From Caballeronia turbans (GTDB taxonomy: Bacteria > Pseudomonadota > Gammaproteobacteria > Burkholderiales > Burkholderiaceae): a stretch of DNA of 64,000 nucleotides. The stretch spans positions 124,001-188,000 of the forward strand of contig FCOD02000007.1 of assembly GCA_001544655.2 (NCBI GenBank). Direction: 5' to 3'. The position numbers and the translations under genes are program-made. A model generated the notes under the pieces. That model made no database searches. It saw only the letters and a list, made by a program, of their open reading frames with translations, and was not told the DNA's origin. Of the stretch, positions 8,402 through 17,635 are shown piece after piece; within the stretch, counting starts at the first letter, position 1; every line of letters starts with the position of its first letter.

Positions 8402-9754
8402 GTGGCCAAATCCACAGTCACGCAATTCATGTCGGAATCGGACGCCGCCGCGGCGCGCGTCGAGGCCACGTATCACAAGGTCACCTGGCGGCTGATGTCG
8501 TTCATCTTCGTCTGCTGGGTGCTGAACTATCTTGACCGCGTGAACGTCAGCTTCGCGCAGCTGCATTTGAAACAGGATCTCGGTTTGTCCGATGCAGCAT
8601 ATGGGCTCGGCGTGAGTCTTTTTTTTATCGGCTATATCTCGCTGGAAGTGCCGAGCACGCTATGGCTCAAAAAGATCGGCGCGCGCCTGACGATCTCGCG
8701 CATCATGATTTTGTGGGGCGGTATTTCCACGGCGATGGCGTTCATGACCACGCCGACGCAATTCTATGTCGCACGGATTCTGCTCGGCGCGGCGGAGGCC
8801 GGTTTCTGGCCCGGCATCATTCTGTACCTGACGTACTGGTATCCGGGCGCGCGGCGCGCGCGCATCACGTCGCGCTTTCTGCTGGCGATCGCCGCGGCGG
8901 GCATCATCGGCGGGCCGTTGTCGGGCTGGATCCTGCATAACTTCGTCGACGTGCTCGGCTACAAGAACTGGCAGTGGCTGTTTTTCCTCGAAGGCCTCCC
9001 CGCGCTGGTGATGGGCATCGTCGCGTTCTTCTATCTCGTCGATCGTCCGCAAGACGCGCGCTGGCTCGACGACGAGCAGAAGCAAATCATCCTCGATGCG
9101 CTCGCCGCCGACCGCGCCGAAAAGAAACCCGCGAAGCACACGAGTCACCAGTTGCTCGTCGCGTTGAAAGACCCTCGCGTGTATATCCTCGCGGCGGGTT
9201 GGGGAACGGTGCCTCTGTGCGGCACGATCCTCAACTACTGGACGCCGACGATCATCCGTCAGGCGGGCGTGTCGGACGTGCTCAACGTGGGGCTGCTGTC
9301 GGCGCTGCCGTACATCATCGGCGCGCTCGGGATGTTCGCGGTGGCGCGCAGTTCGGACGTGACGCTCGAGCGGCGCTGGCACTTCTTCCTGTGCACCGCC
9401 GTCGGCGCGCTGGGCGGCTTTCTGCTGCCCGTGCTGTCGGGCAATACCGCGGCCGCCATCGTGTGTCTCGGCATGATCTCCATTTCATATTTCGGCGCCG
9501 CGGCCATCATCTGGTCGATTCCGCCTGCCTATCTCTCCGATGACGCAGCCGCCGCGGGCATCGGTGCAATCAGCAGCCTGGGTCAGGTCGGCGCGTTCTG
9601 CGGGCCGATCGCGCTCGGCTGGATCAAGACGATGACGGGCAGTCTCGCCATCGGTCTGTCCGCCATCGCCGCGATCGTACTGCTCGGCGGTCTCGCGGTG
9701 CTGATCGGCGTGCCGGCCAACACGCTGCGCGAGCACGCGGAAAAGCATTCGTAA
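8402..9754 (+). CDS. MFS transporter, anion:cation symporter type (probable phthalate permease)
   Basis: This is a 450-residue, 12-helix transporter. The N-terminal [13 protein letters not shown] motif is the signature of the ACS family that includes tartrate, galactonate and phthalate (OphD) permeases. I choose a GTG start at 8402 because GGAG lies 7 nt upstream; an ATG at 8429 without a good site is the alternative, and the much longer open frame to 8009 overlaps the MarR gene. It is likely to import phthalate by proton symport across the inner membrane. It stands alone transcriptionally, since a terminator hairpin follows at 9777, but shares its operator sequence with the oph operon. Confidence 0.86.
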   Translation: MAKSTVTQFMSESDAAAARVEATYHKVTWRLMSFIFVCWVLNYLDRVNVSFAQLHLKQDLGLSDAAYGLGVSLFFIGYISLEVPSTLWLKKIGARLTISRIMILWGGISTAMAFMTTPTQFYVARILLGAAEAGFWPGIILYLTYWYPGARRARITSRFLLAIAAAGIIGGPLSGWILHNFVDVLGYKNWQWLFFLEGLPALVMGIVAFFYLVDRPQDARWLDDEQKQIILDALAADRAEKKPAKHTSHQLLVALKDPRVYILAAGWGTVPLCGTILNYWTPTIIRQAGVSDVLNVGLLSALPYIIGALGMFAVARSSDVTLERRWHFFLCTAVGALGGFLLPVLSGNTAAAIVCLGMISISYFGAAAIIWSIPPAYLSDDAAAAGIGAISSLGQVGAFCGPIALGWIKTMTGSLAIGLSAIAAIVLLGGLAVLIGVPANTLREHAEKHS

Positions 9755-9776
9755 GCATCGGTTCTCGCAGCAGGGG

Positions 9777-9805
9777 CGGCGCCTTCGTCATGAAGGCGCC
9801 GTTTT
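9777..9805 (+). terminator. Rho-independent terminator after the MFS gene
   Basis: CGGCGCCTT and AAGGCGCCG form a perfect 9-bp stem with a 7-nt loop, followed by TTTT. It separates the transporter transcript from the oph operon. Confidence 0.8.
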
Positions 9806-9871
9806 CATTTGCGGCATTGGCTTCACTTCACGCAAAAAGCGTTTCAGGGAAAACCCGCTTGCGTCTAAATG

Positions 9872-9885
9872 ATTAGATATCTAAT
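9872..9885. promoter_or_regulatory. MarR-type operator, copy 2 (perfect palindrome)
   Basis: ATTAGATATCTAAT is a perfect 14-bp palindrome, 47 nt ahead of the ophA1 start and near-identical to the site at 8303-8316. It is the likely control point of the dioxygenase operon. Confidence 0.72.
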
Positions 9886-9932
9886 ATAAACGGCATGATG
9901 ATCGATTGAGCGACAAGCGGAGAGCAAGTGCA

Positions 9933-10907
9933 ATGAACGAGTCGGCCAGCAACGAGGTGTCATTCAGAACGCTCGTGGTGACGAAGAAGGACCCGGTGGC
10001 GGAAGGCATCTTCCGTTTCGAGCTGCGCGATGAGGCAGGGCGCGACTTGCCGCCTTTCACGGCGGGCGCGCATCTGACGGTGCGAGTGCCGAGCGGCGCG
10101 AATCGCAACTACTCGCTCTGCAACGACCCGGCCGAAACCGACCGCTACGTGATCGCCGTAAAGCGCGACGCGGCGGGTCGCGGCGGTTCGGTCAGCATGA
10201 CGGACGAGGTCGCGCAAGGGGACCGTATCGAAGTCTCCGAGCCGCGCAACGAGTTCGAACTGAGCGAGCGCGCGCGCAGCTTCGTGTTCGTTGCGGGCGG
10301 CATCGGCATCACGCCGGTCCTGTCGATGATGCGTCACCTCAAAGCCACCGCCGGCCCGCGTTTCAAGCTCTATTACGTTTCACGCAGCCCGGAGACGACG
10401 GCTTTCCTCGATGAATTGTCGAGTGCGGAATGGAAGCCGCATGTGGTCATTCATCACGATCATGGCGATCTCGCCAACGCGTTCGATTTCTGGCCGGTGT
10501 TCGAGAAGCCCGGCAGCGGCGCGCATGTCTACTGCTGCGGCCCGCGTGCGCTGATGGACGGCGTGCGCGACATGACCGGTCACTGGCCGACTGGCAGCGT
10601 GCATTTCGAGAGCTTCGGCGTGGACCAGTCGCGCGCGGCGCAGAACACGCCTTTCAGCGTGAAGCTCGAGCGCTCGGGTTGCTCGTTCGAGATTCCGAAG
10701 GACCGCTCGATCCTCGAAATCCTGCGCGACAACGGCATCCGCGCGCCGAGTTCATGCGAGAGCGGTACATGCGGATCGTGCCGCACGACGCTGTGCGCGG
10801 GCGTGGCGGACCACCGCGACATGGTGCTGGGCGAAGACGAGAAGCGCGACCAGATCATGATCTGCGTGTCGCGTGCGAAGAGCGAAGAACTCGTGCTGGA
10901 CCTCTGA
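9933..10907 (+). CDS. ophA1: Phthalate dioxygenase reductase component
   Basis: The product is 324 residues with the order FMN domain, NAD domain and C-terminal plant-type ferredoxin, which is the class IA dioxygenase reductase layout. RNYSLCN (about 58-64) binds FMN, GGIGITPVLSMM binds NAD, and CESGTCGSCRTTLC plus a later Cys (MICVSRA) hold the [2Fe-2S] cluster. It passes electrons from NADH to the Rieske oxygenase encoded 39 nt downstream. The ATG at 9933 has GGAGA about 9 nt ahead; a TTG at 9906 would add nine residues. Vanillate demethylase reductases share this layout, but the dehydrogenase and decarboxylase that follow favour phthalate. Confidence 0.9.
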   Translation: MNESASNEVSFRTLVVTKKDPVAEGIFRFELRDEAGRDLPPFTAGAHLTVRVPSGANRNYSLCNDPAETDRYVIAVKRDAAGRGGSVSMTDEVAQGDRIEVSEPRNEFELSERARSFVFVAGGIGITPVLSMMRHLKATAGPRFKLYYVSRSPETTAFLDELSSAEWKPHVVIHHDHGDLANAFDFWPVFEKPGSGAHVYCCGPRALMDGVRDMTGHWPTGSVHFESFGVDQSRAAQNTPFSVKLERSGCSFEIPKDRSILEILRDNGIRAPSSCESGTCGSCRTTLCAGVADHRDMVLGEDEKRDQIMICVSRAKSEELVLDL

Positions 10908-10946
10908 ATACATCCTCATTGAATACGTTGGTCAGGAGAAGCGTAA

Positions 10947-12260
10947 ATGCTCACGCATGAAGAAAATGAATTGCTGTGCCGTGTCGAAGGCGATGCACCG
11001 ATGGGTCAGCTAATGCGCCGTCACTGGACGCCCGTGTGCCTCATCGAGGAAGTCAGCGAGCCGGACGGCGCACCGGTGAAGGCGCGCGTGTTCGGGGAAG
11101 ACCTCGTCGTCTTCCGGGACACCGACGGCAACGTCGGCGTGATGGACGAATACTGTCCTCATCGGCGCGTATCGCTCGTGTATGGGCGCAACGAGGATTG
11201 CGGCCTGCGCTGCCTCTATCACGGCTGGAAGATGGACGTGAAGGGCAACGTGATCGAAATGGTTTCCGAGCCATCGTGCAGCGACATGACGAAGAAGGTG
11301 AAGCACAAGGCCTATGAAACGAAGGAATGGGGCGGCTTCGTCTGGGCGTACATGGGTCCGCAGGACGCGATTCCCGAGTTCGTGCCGCCCGCGTGGGCGC
11401 CGACCGAAGACACGCGTGTGAGCATCGCGAAGGCGATTCTTCCGTGCAACTGGGCGCAGATTCTCGAAGGCGCGATCGATTCCGCGCACAGCTCGAGCCT
11501 GCATTCGTCGGACTTCGTGCCGGCGCGCGTCGGCGGCGCGGAAGCGACATCGAAGAACTGGCTGCGTCCATCGACCGACAAGGCGCCGCGCCTGCAGGTT
11601 CATCGCACGAGCTACGGCTTTCGCTATGCCGCCCTGCGCCGCCCGATTCAAAACGCGGCCACGCACGATTACGTGCGCTCGACCGTGTTCGTCGCGCCGG
11701 CCACCGCGCTGATTCCGCCGAACAACCTGTATAACGTCGCCAACATCAACGTGCCGTGCGACGACACCAGCACCGCGTTCTATTTCATGGCGTGGGGACA
11801 TCCCGACAAGACGCCGGAAACCGAAACGTGGCGCAAGTTTCTCGGGCAGCAGGTCGGCATCGATCTCGATGCGTCTTACCGGCCGCTGCGCACGCACGAC
11901 AACCGTTTCTGGCAGGATCGCGAAGCCATGAAGGCGGGCAATTTCACCGGCATCAAGGGCTTTCCAAATCAGGACATCGCGATGTGGGTGACGATGGGCC
12001 CGATCGCGGATCGCACCGAAGAGCGGCTCGGCGCGAGCGACGTCGCCGTGGTCGAATTCCGCCGGCGCATGCTCGACGCGCTGAAGGCGTTCCAGGCGGG
12101 CGAAGAGGCGATCGGTACGGGCGAAAACGCGATTCCGCGCAGCGTGTGCTCGTTCCAGGCGATGGTGCCGAAGGATACCGACTGGAAGCAGTTCGCCGCG
12201 CAGCCGGTGTGGGTCGAGACTGCGACGGAACTCGAGTCGAACTATCAGGTTCAGGTCTGA
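10947..12260 (+). CDS. ophA2: Phthalate 4,5-dioxygenase oxygenase component
   Basis: This is a 437-residue Rieske non-heme iron oxygenase, the length of Pht3/OphA2. The Rieske ligands are C70, H72, C89 and H92 (CPHRR ... CLYHGWK). The mononuclear iron site is the ...DSAHSSSLH... region with H181 and H186 and the bridging D178. The enzyme adds dioxygen across C4-C5 of phthalate to give the cis-dihydrodiol. AGGAG sits about 8 nt before the ATG. Its stop overlaps the start of ophB (TGATG), so the two are coupled. Confidence 0.92.
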   Translation: MLTHEENELLCRVEGDAPMGQLMRRHWTPVCLIEEVSEPDGAPVKARVFGEDLVVFRDTDGNVGVMDEYCPHRRVSLVYGRNEDCGLRCLYHGWKMDVKGNVIEMVSEPSCSDMTKKVKHKAYETKEWGGFVWAYMGPQDAIPEFVPPAWAPTEDTRVSIAKAILPCNWAQILEGAIDSAHSSSLHSSDFVPARVGGAEATSKNWLRPSTDKAPRLQVHRTSYGFRYAALRRPIQNAATHDYVRSTVFVAPATALIPPNNLYNVANINVPCDDTSTAFYFMAWGHPDKTPETETWRKFLGQQVGIDLDASYRPLRTHDNRFWQDREAMKAGNFTGIKGFPNQDIAMWVTMGPIADRTEERLGASDVAVVEFRRRMLDALKAFQAGEEAIGTGENAIPRSVCSFQAMVPKDTDWKQFAAQPVWVETATELESNYQVQV

Positions 12261-13453
12261 TGGAGAAAATCCGACTCGGCATCGCGGGGCTGGGCCGCGC
12301 ATTCTCGCTGATGCTGCCGACGTTTCTCGGCGACGCGCGCGTGCAGCTCGTCGCGGCCTGCGATCCACGCGAGACGGCGCGCGCGCAATTCGAAGCCGAC
12401 TTCGACGCGCCCGCTTACCGCGACATCGACACGCTCGCGCAGCGGCCTGACATCGATGCGATCTATATCGCGAGCCCTCATCAGTTTCATGCGGCGCATA
12501 CGCGGATCGCGGCATCGCACGGCAAGCACGTGCTCGTCGAAAAGCCGATGGCGCTGTCGCTCGCCGAATGCGACGACATGATCGACTCGTGCCGTGAAGC
12601 GAACGTGCATCTGATCGTCGGCCATTGCCATAGCTTCGATACGCCGTATCTGCGTACGCGCGAACTGATCGCATCGGGCGCGTTCGGCGACGTGAAGATG
12701 ATCCACGCGCTCAACTACACCGACTATCTGTACCGGCCGCGACGCCCGGAGGAACTGAAGACCGACGAGGGCGGCGGCGCGGTGTTCAGTCAGGCGGCGC
12801 ATCAGGTGGACATCGTGCGCCTGCTCGCGGGAAGCCGCGCGACGCGCATCCGCGCCGTAGTGGGCAACTGGGACGCACAGCGTCCGACCGAAGGCGCCTA
12901 CACCGCCACGCTGTGGTTCGAAAACGGCGCATTCGCGACGCTCTCCTACAACGGTTATGCGCATTTCGATTCCGACGAGTGGACCGGCTGGATCGGTGAG
13001 ATGGGTCAGGCGCGCAGCGCGGACGAATATGGCGCCGCCCGTCGAAAGCTGTCTCAGGTCGTGTCGAGAGAAGAAGAGGCACGGCTCAAGGCCGCAGGGA
13101 CCTACGGCGGAGACGCGTACACGCCCGCGTCGAAAACCCGCGGCGTGCGAAGGCACCAGCATTTCGGTCCGCTGATCGTTTCATGCGAGCGTGCCGATTT
13201 GCGGCCGATGCCGGACGGCATCGTCGTGTACGGAGACGAACGGCGCGAACGTGTCGAACTCGACGCGCCGGCGGTTGCGCGCGCCGAAGTCATCGACGAA
13301 CTTTTTGCCGCCGTGCGCGGTAACGCCGCTGCGCTGCACGACGGCGCATGGGCGCGCGGCACGCTTGAAATCTGTCTCGCGATGTTGCGTTCGAGCGCGG
13401 AGCAGCGCGACGTGCTCATCGGCGAAGAAACGTCAATCACAAGGGAAAGTTGA
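12260..13453 (+). CDS. ophB: 4,5-dihydroxyphthalate (cis-dihydrodiol) dehydrogenase, Gfo/Idh/MocA family
   Basis: The product is 397 residues. The N-terminal NAD(P)-binding fold starts [12 protein letters not shown], and [10 protein letters not shown] carries the family EKP motif. The length and C-terminal half, unlike short-chain dihydrodiol dehydrogenases, fit Pht4/OphB, which oxidises the phthalate dihydrodiol to 4,5-dihydroxyphthalate. The ATG at 12260 overlaps the ophA2 stop by one base. ophC follows, its ATG 2 nt after this stop, so the order matches the degradation steps. Confidence 0.9.
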   Translation: MEKIRLGIAGLGRAFSLMLPTFLGDARVQLVAACDPRETARAQFEADFDAPAYRDIDTLAQRPDIDAIYIASPHQFHAAHTRIAASHGKHVLVEKPMALSLAECDDMIDSCREANVHLIVGHCHSFDTPYLRTRELIASGAFGDVKMIHALNYTDYLYRPRRPEELKTDEGGGAVFSQAAHQVDIVRLLAGSRATRIRAVVGNWDAQRPTEGAYTATLWFENGAFATLSYNGYAHFDSDEWTGWIGEMGQARSADEYGAARRKLSQVVSREEEARLKAAGTYGGDAYTPASKTRGVRRHQHFGPLIVSCERADLRPMPDGIVVYGDERRERVELDAPAVARAEVIDELFAAVRGNAAALHDGAWARGTLEICLAMLRSSAEQRDVLIGEETSITRES

Positions 13454-13455
13454 AT

Positions 13456-14448
13456 ATGGGCAAGCTCAATCTATCGGTCGCGGTGGGCAACTACGATCGC
13501 ATGCGACCGCTCGTGGACGGTGAAGTGCAGATCGACGGTGTGGATCCGCTCTTCATGCTGCAAGACCCGGAGGAGATCTTCTTTCGCGCGTTCCGTCACG
13601 CCGATTACGACATCTGCGAACTGTCTTTGTCGAGCTATAGCGTAAAGACGGCGGCGGGCACGAGCCCGTATATCGGCGTGCCGATTTTTCCGTCGCGCGC
13701 GTTTCGCCATACCTCTATTTACGTTCGCAACGATCGTGGCATCGAAACGCCCGCCGATCTCAAGGGCAAGCGCATCGGCGTGCCCGAGTACCAGTTGACG
13801 GCCAACGTGTGGGCGCGTCTCTTTCTGGAGGAAGATCATGGCGTGAAGGCGTCGGACGTGACGTGGGTTCGCGGCGGCTATGAAGAAACCGGCCGTCTGG
13901 AGAAGATCGGTCTCAAGCTGCCCGACGACGTGCGACTCGAAAATGCACCCGACAACGCGACGATCTCCGGCATGCTCGCATCCGGGGAAATCGATGCACT
14001 GATCGGCCCGCGCGCGCCCTCGTGCTTCACGAACGGCCATCCGAATGTGAAGTATCTCTACGACGATCCGCAGAAGGCCGCGGCCGATTGGTACACGCGA
14101 ACGAAGTTGTTCCCGATCATGCACCTGCTGGGCGTGCGGCGCACGCTCGCCGAGCAGCGTCCGTGGCTCCCGGGCGCGGTGGCGAAAGCCTTCGAAAAGA
14201 GCAAGGCGGTTGCGCTTGCAAAACTGAGCGACACGTCCGCGACCAAGGTGACGCTTCCTTTCGTGGAAGAACAGTTGCGCAATGCGCGGCGGCTCATGGG
14301 GCACGATTTCTGGTCGTACGGTTTCGAGCCGAACCGGCATGTGCTGTCGCGCTTTCTGAAGCGGCACTACGAGGAAGGTTTGTCGAGCCGCCTGCTCCAG
14401 CCGGAGGAATTGTTTCATCCCGCCACGCTGGAAAGTTTCAAGATTTGA
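13456..14448 (+). CDS. ophC: 4,5-dihydroxyphthalate decarboxylase
   Basis: The product is 330 residues in a periplasmic-binding-like fold, typical of Pht5/OphC: KLNLSVAVGNYDRMRPLVDGEV at the start (in two parts) and DLKGKRIGVPEYQLTANVW in the middle. The family resembles ABC binding proteins but has no signal peptide here and acts in the cytoplasm, releasing CO2 to give protocatechuate. The ATG at 13456 has AGGG 10 nt ahead; a TTG at 13450 overlapping the ophB stop is possible. Protocatechuate cleavage genes are not in this window. No terminator is obvious after it. Confidence 0.9.
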   Translation: MGKLNLSVAVGNYDRMRPLVDGEVQIDGVDPLFMLQDPEEIFFRAFRHADYDICELSLSSYSVKTAAGTSPYIGVPIFPSRAFRHTSIYVRNDRGIETPADLKGKRIGVPEYQLTANVWARLFLEEDHGVKASDVTWVRGGYEETGRLEKIGLKLPDDVRLENAPDNATISGMLASGEIDALIGPRAPSCFTNGHPNVKYLYDDPQKAAADWYTRTKLFPIMHLLGVRRTLAEQRPWLPGAVAKAFEKSKAVALAKLSDTSATKVTLPFVEEQLRNARRLMGHDFWSYGFEPNRHVLSRFLKRHYEEGLSSRLLQPEELFHPATLESFKI

Positions 14449-14608
14449 CGGTTCGTGTCGGTTTCTCAGGCACGTTCTTCGATCGAATCGACGCGGTCGG
14501 GGCAGAACGCGAGGTGATCGCGGATCGGCTCGACCGCGTGATAGGGCGTCTCGTACTTTCACTAGCGAATATATAGTTCGGATAACGTATGAAAGCAGGA
14601 TGCGCGGA

Positions 14609-15355
14609 TCAGAGCTTCGATCCTCCATCGACCCGCAGCGTATCGCCCGTGATCCAGCTCGCCCGGTCCGAAGCGAGGAAGGTCACGGCACCGGCGATGT
14701 CATCGGGTTGCGCGACGCGCTTCAGAGCCTGTAGGCTCAGCGTGTAGTCGCGTCCTTCATCGGTTTTGGCGAAGCTCGACATGTCGGTCTCGACGACGCC
14801 GGGCGCCACCGCGTTCACGCGCACGCCACGCTCGCCGAGCGCGGACGCGAAGTGGCGCACGAGCGTATCGACCGCGCCTTTCGTCGCTGCATACGCGGCC
14901 AGTTCACCGACCGACGCGCGCGCCGCCAGCGACGAAAGCAGCACGACGCTGCTGCCCTGGCGCAGCATCGGCAGAAGTTGCTGGACAAGAAAGAACGGCG
15001 CGCGCACGTTGACGGCGAAGAGCGCGTCGAAGTCTTCGACCGTCGTATCTTCGATGCTCGCGGCTTTCGCAATGCCCGCGTTCGCAACCAGCACGTCCAG
15101 CCGTCCGCCGACCGCGGCGCGCACGTGGCCGGCGAGCGTGCGCGGGCCGTCGGCGCTGCGCAGATCGGCGGCGACCTTCTGCGCGTGACCGCCGCTCGCG
15201 ATGATGTCGGCGACGGTCGCGTCGGCGGCCGCCTCGTTGCTGCCGTAGTGCACGAGCACCCGTGCACCGGCGCTGCCCAGCGCGAGCGCGATGGCGCGGC
15301 CGATGCCGCGGGATGCGCCCGTAACGAGCGCGGTTTTTCCGGCGAGGTCATTCAT
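14609..15355 (-). CDS. Short-chain dehydrogenase/reductase
   Basis: This is a 248-residue classical SDR with TGASRGIG for the cofactor, VANAGIA, a catalytic Ser in VVLLSSLAAR and the YxxxK motif in YAATKGA. The C-terminal PDDIAGAVTFLASDRASWITG is typical of 3-oxoacyl-ACP reductase-like and sugar alcohol SDRs. The ATG at 15355 has AAGGAG 8 nt ahead. It is divergent from a LysR gene with two palindromes in the gap, so the LysR protein probably controls it. The substrate is not readable. Confidence 0.86.
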   Translation of the reverse strand: MNDLAGKTALVTGASRGIGRAIALALGSAGARVLVHYGSNEAAADATVADIIASGGHAQKVAADLRSADGPRTLAGHVRAAVGGRLDVLVANAGIAKAASIEDTTVEDFDALFAVNVRAPFFLVQQLLPMLRQGSSVVLLSSLAARASVGELAAYAATKGAVDTLVRHFASALGERGVRVNAVAPGVVETDMSSFAKTDEGRDYTLSLQALKRVAQPDDIAGAVTFLASDRASWITGDTLRVDGGSKL

Positions 15356-15481
15356 GGCTAGACTCCTTGATCGGCTTGTGGTGACGCGCGGCAATAACCT
15401 TCACGTATGGCGGCAAAACCGCCTCGCTGGCGCTCGCCGCGCTCCATGCGACTGCTGACAGCGAATCTAGCCCTCGCTTGC

Positions 15482-15501
15482 ACAAAGAAAAAAGACTTTG
15501 T
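15482..15501. promoter_or_regulatory. Inverted repeat in the SDR/LysR gap
   Basis: ACAAAG and CTTTGT arms flank an 8-nt A-rich centre. Dyads like this in a divergent LysR gap are the usual place for the regulator to bind. Confidence 0.45.
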
Positions 15502-15512
15502 AGGCTGGCCGG

Positions 15513-15529
15513 CATGCCTTTAAAGCATG
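15513..15529. promoter_or_regulatory. Second palindrome next to the LysR start
   Basis: CATGCCTTTAAAGCATG is a 17-bp palindrome with one mismatched pair, 30 nt ahead of the LysR ATG. It may be the autoregulatory site. Confidence 0.4.
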
Positions 15530-15558
15530 GCCCGTGAACGAGCAAGACAGGAGAAAGG

Positions 15559-16443
15559 ATGGAGCTGCGCCATCTGCGCTATTTCGTTGCCGTCGCGGAA
15601 ACGGGCAGCCTCACGGTCGCCGCCGAGCAGCGGCTGTTCACGTCGCAGCCATCGCTCAGCAGGCAGATCCGCGATCTCGAGGACGAAGTGCGGGCGGAAC
15701 TCTTCAGCCGCAGTGCGCGCGGGGTCGAGCTCACGGCATCCGGCAAGGCGTTTCTCGACCATGCACGGCTTGCGCTTGCGCAGGTCGACGCGGCCGTCGA
15801 GGCGGCGCGCCGCGCGGCGAGCCCCGCCAAGCAGGTCTTCGCGCTGGGCTTTCTGACCGGCCAGGAAATGACGTGGCTGCCGCGCGCCATGCGCGTATTG
15901 CGCGATGAATTGCCGAACATCGACGTCACGATATCGAGCGGCTACTCGCCCGATCTCGCCGACGCCGTGGCGCGCGGCAAGCTGGACCTTGCGTTCGTGC
16001 GCAAGGAGCCGGGGCTCGACCTCGACTATCACGTGGTCCATCGCGAGAAGCTCGTCGTGCTGATGCCGAGCGACCACCGGCTGACGGCGAAAACGGCGAT
16101 CAGTCCGTCGGACCTGCGGAGCGAGACGTTCGTCATGGCATCGAACAAGGCGCGCGTGCTGCACGATGTGGTCGTGAAATATCTGCGGGAAAGCGGCATC
16201 GACCCGAAGCCTGCGCATGGCGTCGACAACCTGGCGATGGCCATGTCGCTCGTCGCTTCTACGCGCGGGGTTTCGCTGATGCCCGAGTACGCGAACAATC
16301 TGCTGCCGTGGTCGGTGGCGAGCCGCCCGCTGGAAGGCGAAGCGCCGACCGTCGAGCTCGCCATCGGCTATAGCCGGTCGAACACATCGCCGGTGTTGAA
16401 AATGTTTCTGTCCAGAGCGGATGAACTGACGGCTGCCGATTGA
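15559..16443 (+). CDS. LysR family transcriptional regulator
   Basis: The product is 294 residues. The N-terminal helix-turn-helix is MELRHLRYFVAVAETGSLTV followed by AAEQRLFTSQPSLSRQIRDL. The effector domain resembles the CatM/BenM/HcaR branch, with DLAFVRKEPGLDLDYHVVHREKLVVLMP in its usual place. GGAGAAAGG directly precedes the ATG. It is divergent from the SDR gene at 15355, with a 203-nt gap holding two dyads, so it probably senses a small aromatic or acid and switches the SDR gene. Confidence 0.88.
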   Translation: MELRHLRYFVAVAETGSLTVAAEQRLFTSQPSLSRQIRDLEDEVRAELFSRSARGVELTASGKAFLDHARLALAQVDAAVEAARRAASPAKQVFALGFLTGQEMTWLPRAMRVLRDELPNIDVTISSGYSPDLADAVARGKLDLAFVRKEPGLDLDYHVVHREKLVVLMPSDHRLTAKTAISPSDLRSETFVMASNKARVLHDVVVKYLRESGIDPKPAHGVDNLAMAMSLVASTRGVSLMPEYANNLLPWSVASRPLEGEAPTVELAIGYSRSNTSPVLKMFLSRADELTAAD

Positions 16444-16802
16444 GTGACCGGCTCTAGTGCGGATCGGCCTGCGATAAAAGTGGTGCGAAGCGTCGATTGT
16501 CAGAAAAATTTTCTGGACTGGCGACAAAATGTAGTCGTTTGACGCCTCGGCGCGGGATTTTCGGCGCGGTGTCGGCCGCGTCGGCCTGCACGCGGAAAAT
16601 CGGGCCGAACGGGCCGCCTACGCATGTCACGCCATGCGCCGCTTTGCCTTTTCGTGACGACGGAGATTTTCTTTTTCGGTGACGGGCGCGTCGGAAAGGC
16701 GATAATGGCTCATCGAGCAAATACAACCGGACGAGGACGCAGGCTCTGCTGACGAAGTTTCGTCGGCTAACGGTTCTTGTACGGTTCAAACATGAGTCAT
16801 CA
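16444..16802. other. Gap ahead of the Hfq-type gene
   Basis: This 359-base stretch holds no convincing gene. It contains an A/T palindrome near 16500-16515 (AGAAAAATTTTCT) and a GC-containing dyad at 16748-16767 (GACGAA/TTCGTC core), both possibly part of the promoter or leader of the hfq paralogue. Confidence 0.5.
16748..16767. promoter_or_regulatory. Palindrome upstream of the Hfq paralogue
   Basis: GACGAA-gt-TTCGTC extends to a 20-nt dyad with one T-G pair (wobble in RNA). It lies 36 nt before the start codon and could be a leader hairpin or operator. Confidence 0.45.
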
Positions 16803-17102
16803 ATGTCCAACAGTCTTCCCGGTATCCAAGGCGATTTTCTGAACGCACTCAGAAAAGAGCGCAAACGCGTCGCGATCTTTCTGGTCAACGGCATCAAGCT
16901 GACCGGCCATATTCAGTCGTTCGACACGTACATGGTCTACCTCAATTCGAGCAGCGGGTCGCAGGTGCTGTTCAAGCACGCGATATCGACGATCTGCGAG
17001 GATCACGGCCCGGCCGGTCGGCCGAATCTTCGCGAATCATCCGGTCCGCGTGAGAATTCAACGCGTCCCGGCGCTGGCGGAAGACCGAATCGCGTTCGGT
17101 GA
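16803..17102 (+). CDS. hfq: Hfq-family RNA chaperone (second-type paralogue)
   Basis: The product is 99 residues. The Sm1 motif [21 protein letters not shown] and Sm2 FKHAIST are intact. Canonical binding residues are mostly kept: Q9, F40, K32, H59, with a basic rim R17, R20, R22; the usual QDPF is QGDF, and the proximal aromatic Tyr is F26. The C-terminal tail (about 67-99) is rich in Arg, Gly, Pro and Asn and would be disordered and positively charged, unlike the acidic tail of E. coli Hfq. Genomes of this group normally carry a separate housekeeping hfq beside hflX, so this is likely a paralogue. There is no classical Shine-Dalgarno. Confidence 0.88.
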   Translation: MSNSLPGIQGDFLNALRKERKRVAIFLVNGIKLTGHIQSFDTYMVYLNSSSGSQVLFKHAISTICEDHGPAGRPNLRESSGPRENSTRPGAGGRPNRVR

Positions 17103-17135
17103 CGAAAGCCAACGTCCGCGCACCTCAGCACGACG

Positions 17136-17153
17136 GCCGGCCCTGAGGCCGGC
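17136..17153. terminator. GC-rich hairpin between convergent genes
   Basis: GCCGGCC-ctga-GGCCGGC is a perfect 7-bp stem between the Hfq paralogue and the MarR gene. There is no T-run, so termination is only suggested by the convergent position. Confidence 0.4.
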
Positions 17154-17174
17154 GCCGCGACGCGCCGGCGGGCA

Positions 17175-17615
17175 CTATTCCCGCGGCGGCAATAGCGCCG
17201 ACAGCAACCGTCGCAACTCCACACATTCGCGCGCGGTCAGCCTGGCCGTGAGGATGCGCTCGACCTCCTCGACACGCGGGCGCAAGGCGGCCAGTTGTTT
17301 CTTGCCGGCTGCGGTGAGGAACAGCACATAACTGCGCTTGTCGACGGGATCGTCGGAGCGCTCGATCAGGCCGTTGCGCACCATGCGCGCGACCAGATCG
17401 GCGATCGTCGAACGGTCCACGTCGAGTTCATCGCCGAGTTGTCGCTGATTGACGCCGGGCGTCCTGTGCAGGATTTCGAGCGCCGCGTACTGGACGCTCG
17501 TGATCTCGGTGGAGACTTCGCTGAGCCACACCGCTACGTGGCGCTGCTGGGCGCGGCGCACGAGGCTGCCCGTGAATGTCGAGCGCGCTTGCGGCTCGTC
17601 TTTTTTAATCGGCAA
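17175..17615 (-). CDS. MarR family regulator next to mobA (MobR-like position)
   Basis: The product is 146 residues with a MarR core: PGVNQRQLGDELDVDRSTIADLVARMVRNGLIERSDD (recognition helix about 68-85) and the wing DKRSYVLFLTAAGKKQL. It starts 20 nt after the mobA stop on the same strand. In Comamonas testosteroni a MarR-type repressor, MobR, controls the 3-hydroxybenzoate monooxygenase gene, so the same role is likely here. Gene order differs, since this copy lies downstream and would be cotranscribed, which would make a negative feedback loop. Confidence 0.84.
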   Translation of the reverse strand: MPIKKDEPQARSTFTGSLVRRAQQRHVAVWLSEVSTEITSVQYAALEILHRTPGVNQRQLGDELDVDRSTIADLVARMVRNGLIERSDDPVDKRSYVLFLTAAGKKQLAALRPRVEEVERILTARLTARECVELRRLLSALLPPRE

Positions 17616-17635
17616 TTTCGCAGTGTCGGAGTGGG

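Noticed and set aside
11010-12674. Minus-strand frame of 554 codons across ophA2-ophB
   Set aside because: It crosses two well-supported genes and is Arg-rich without motifs.
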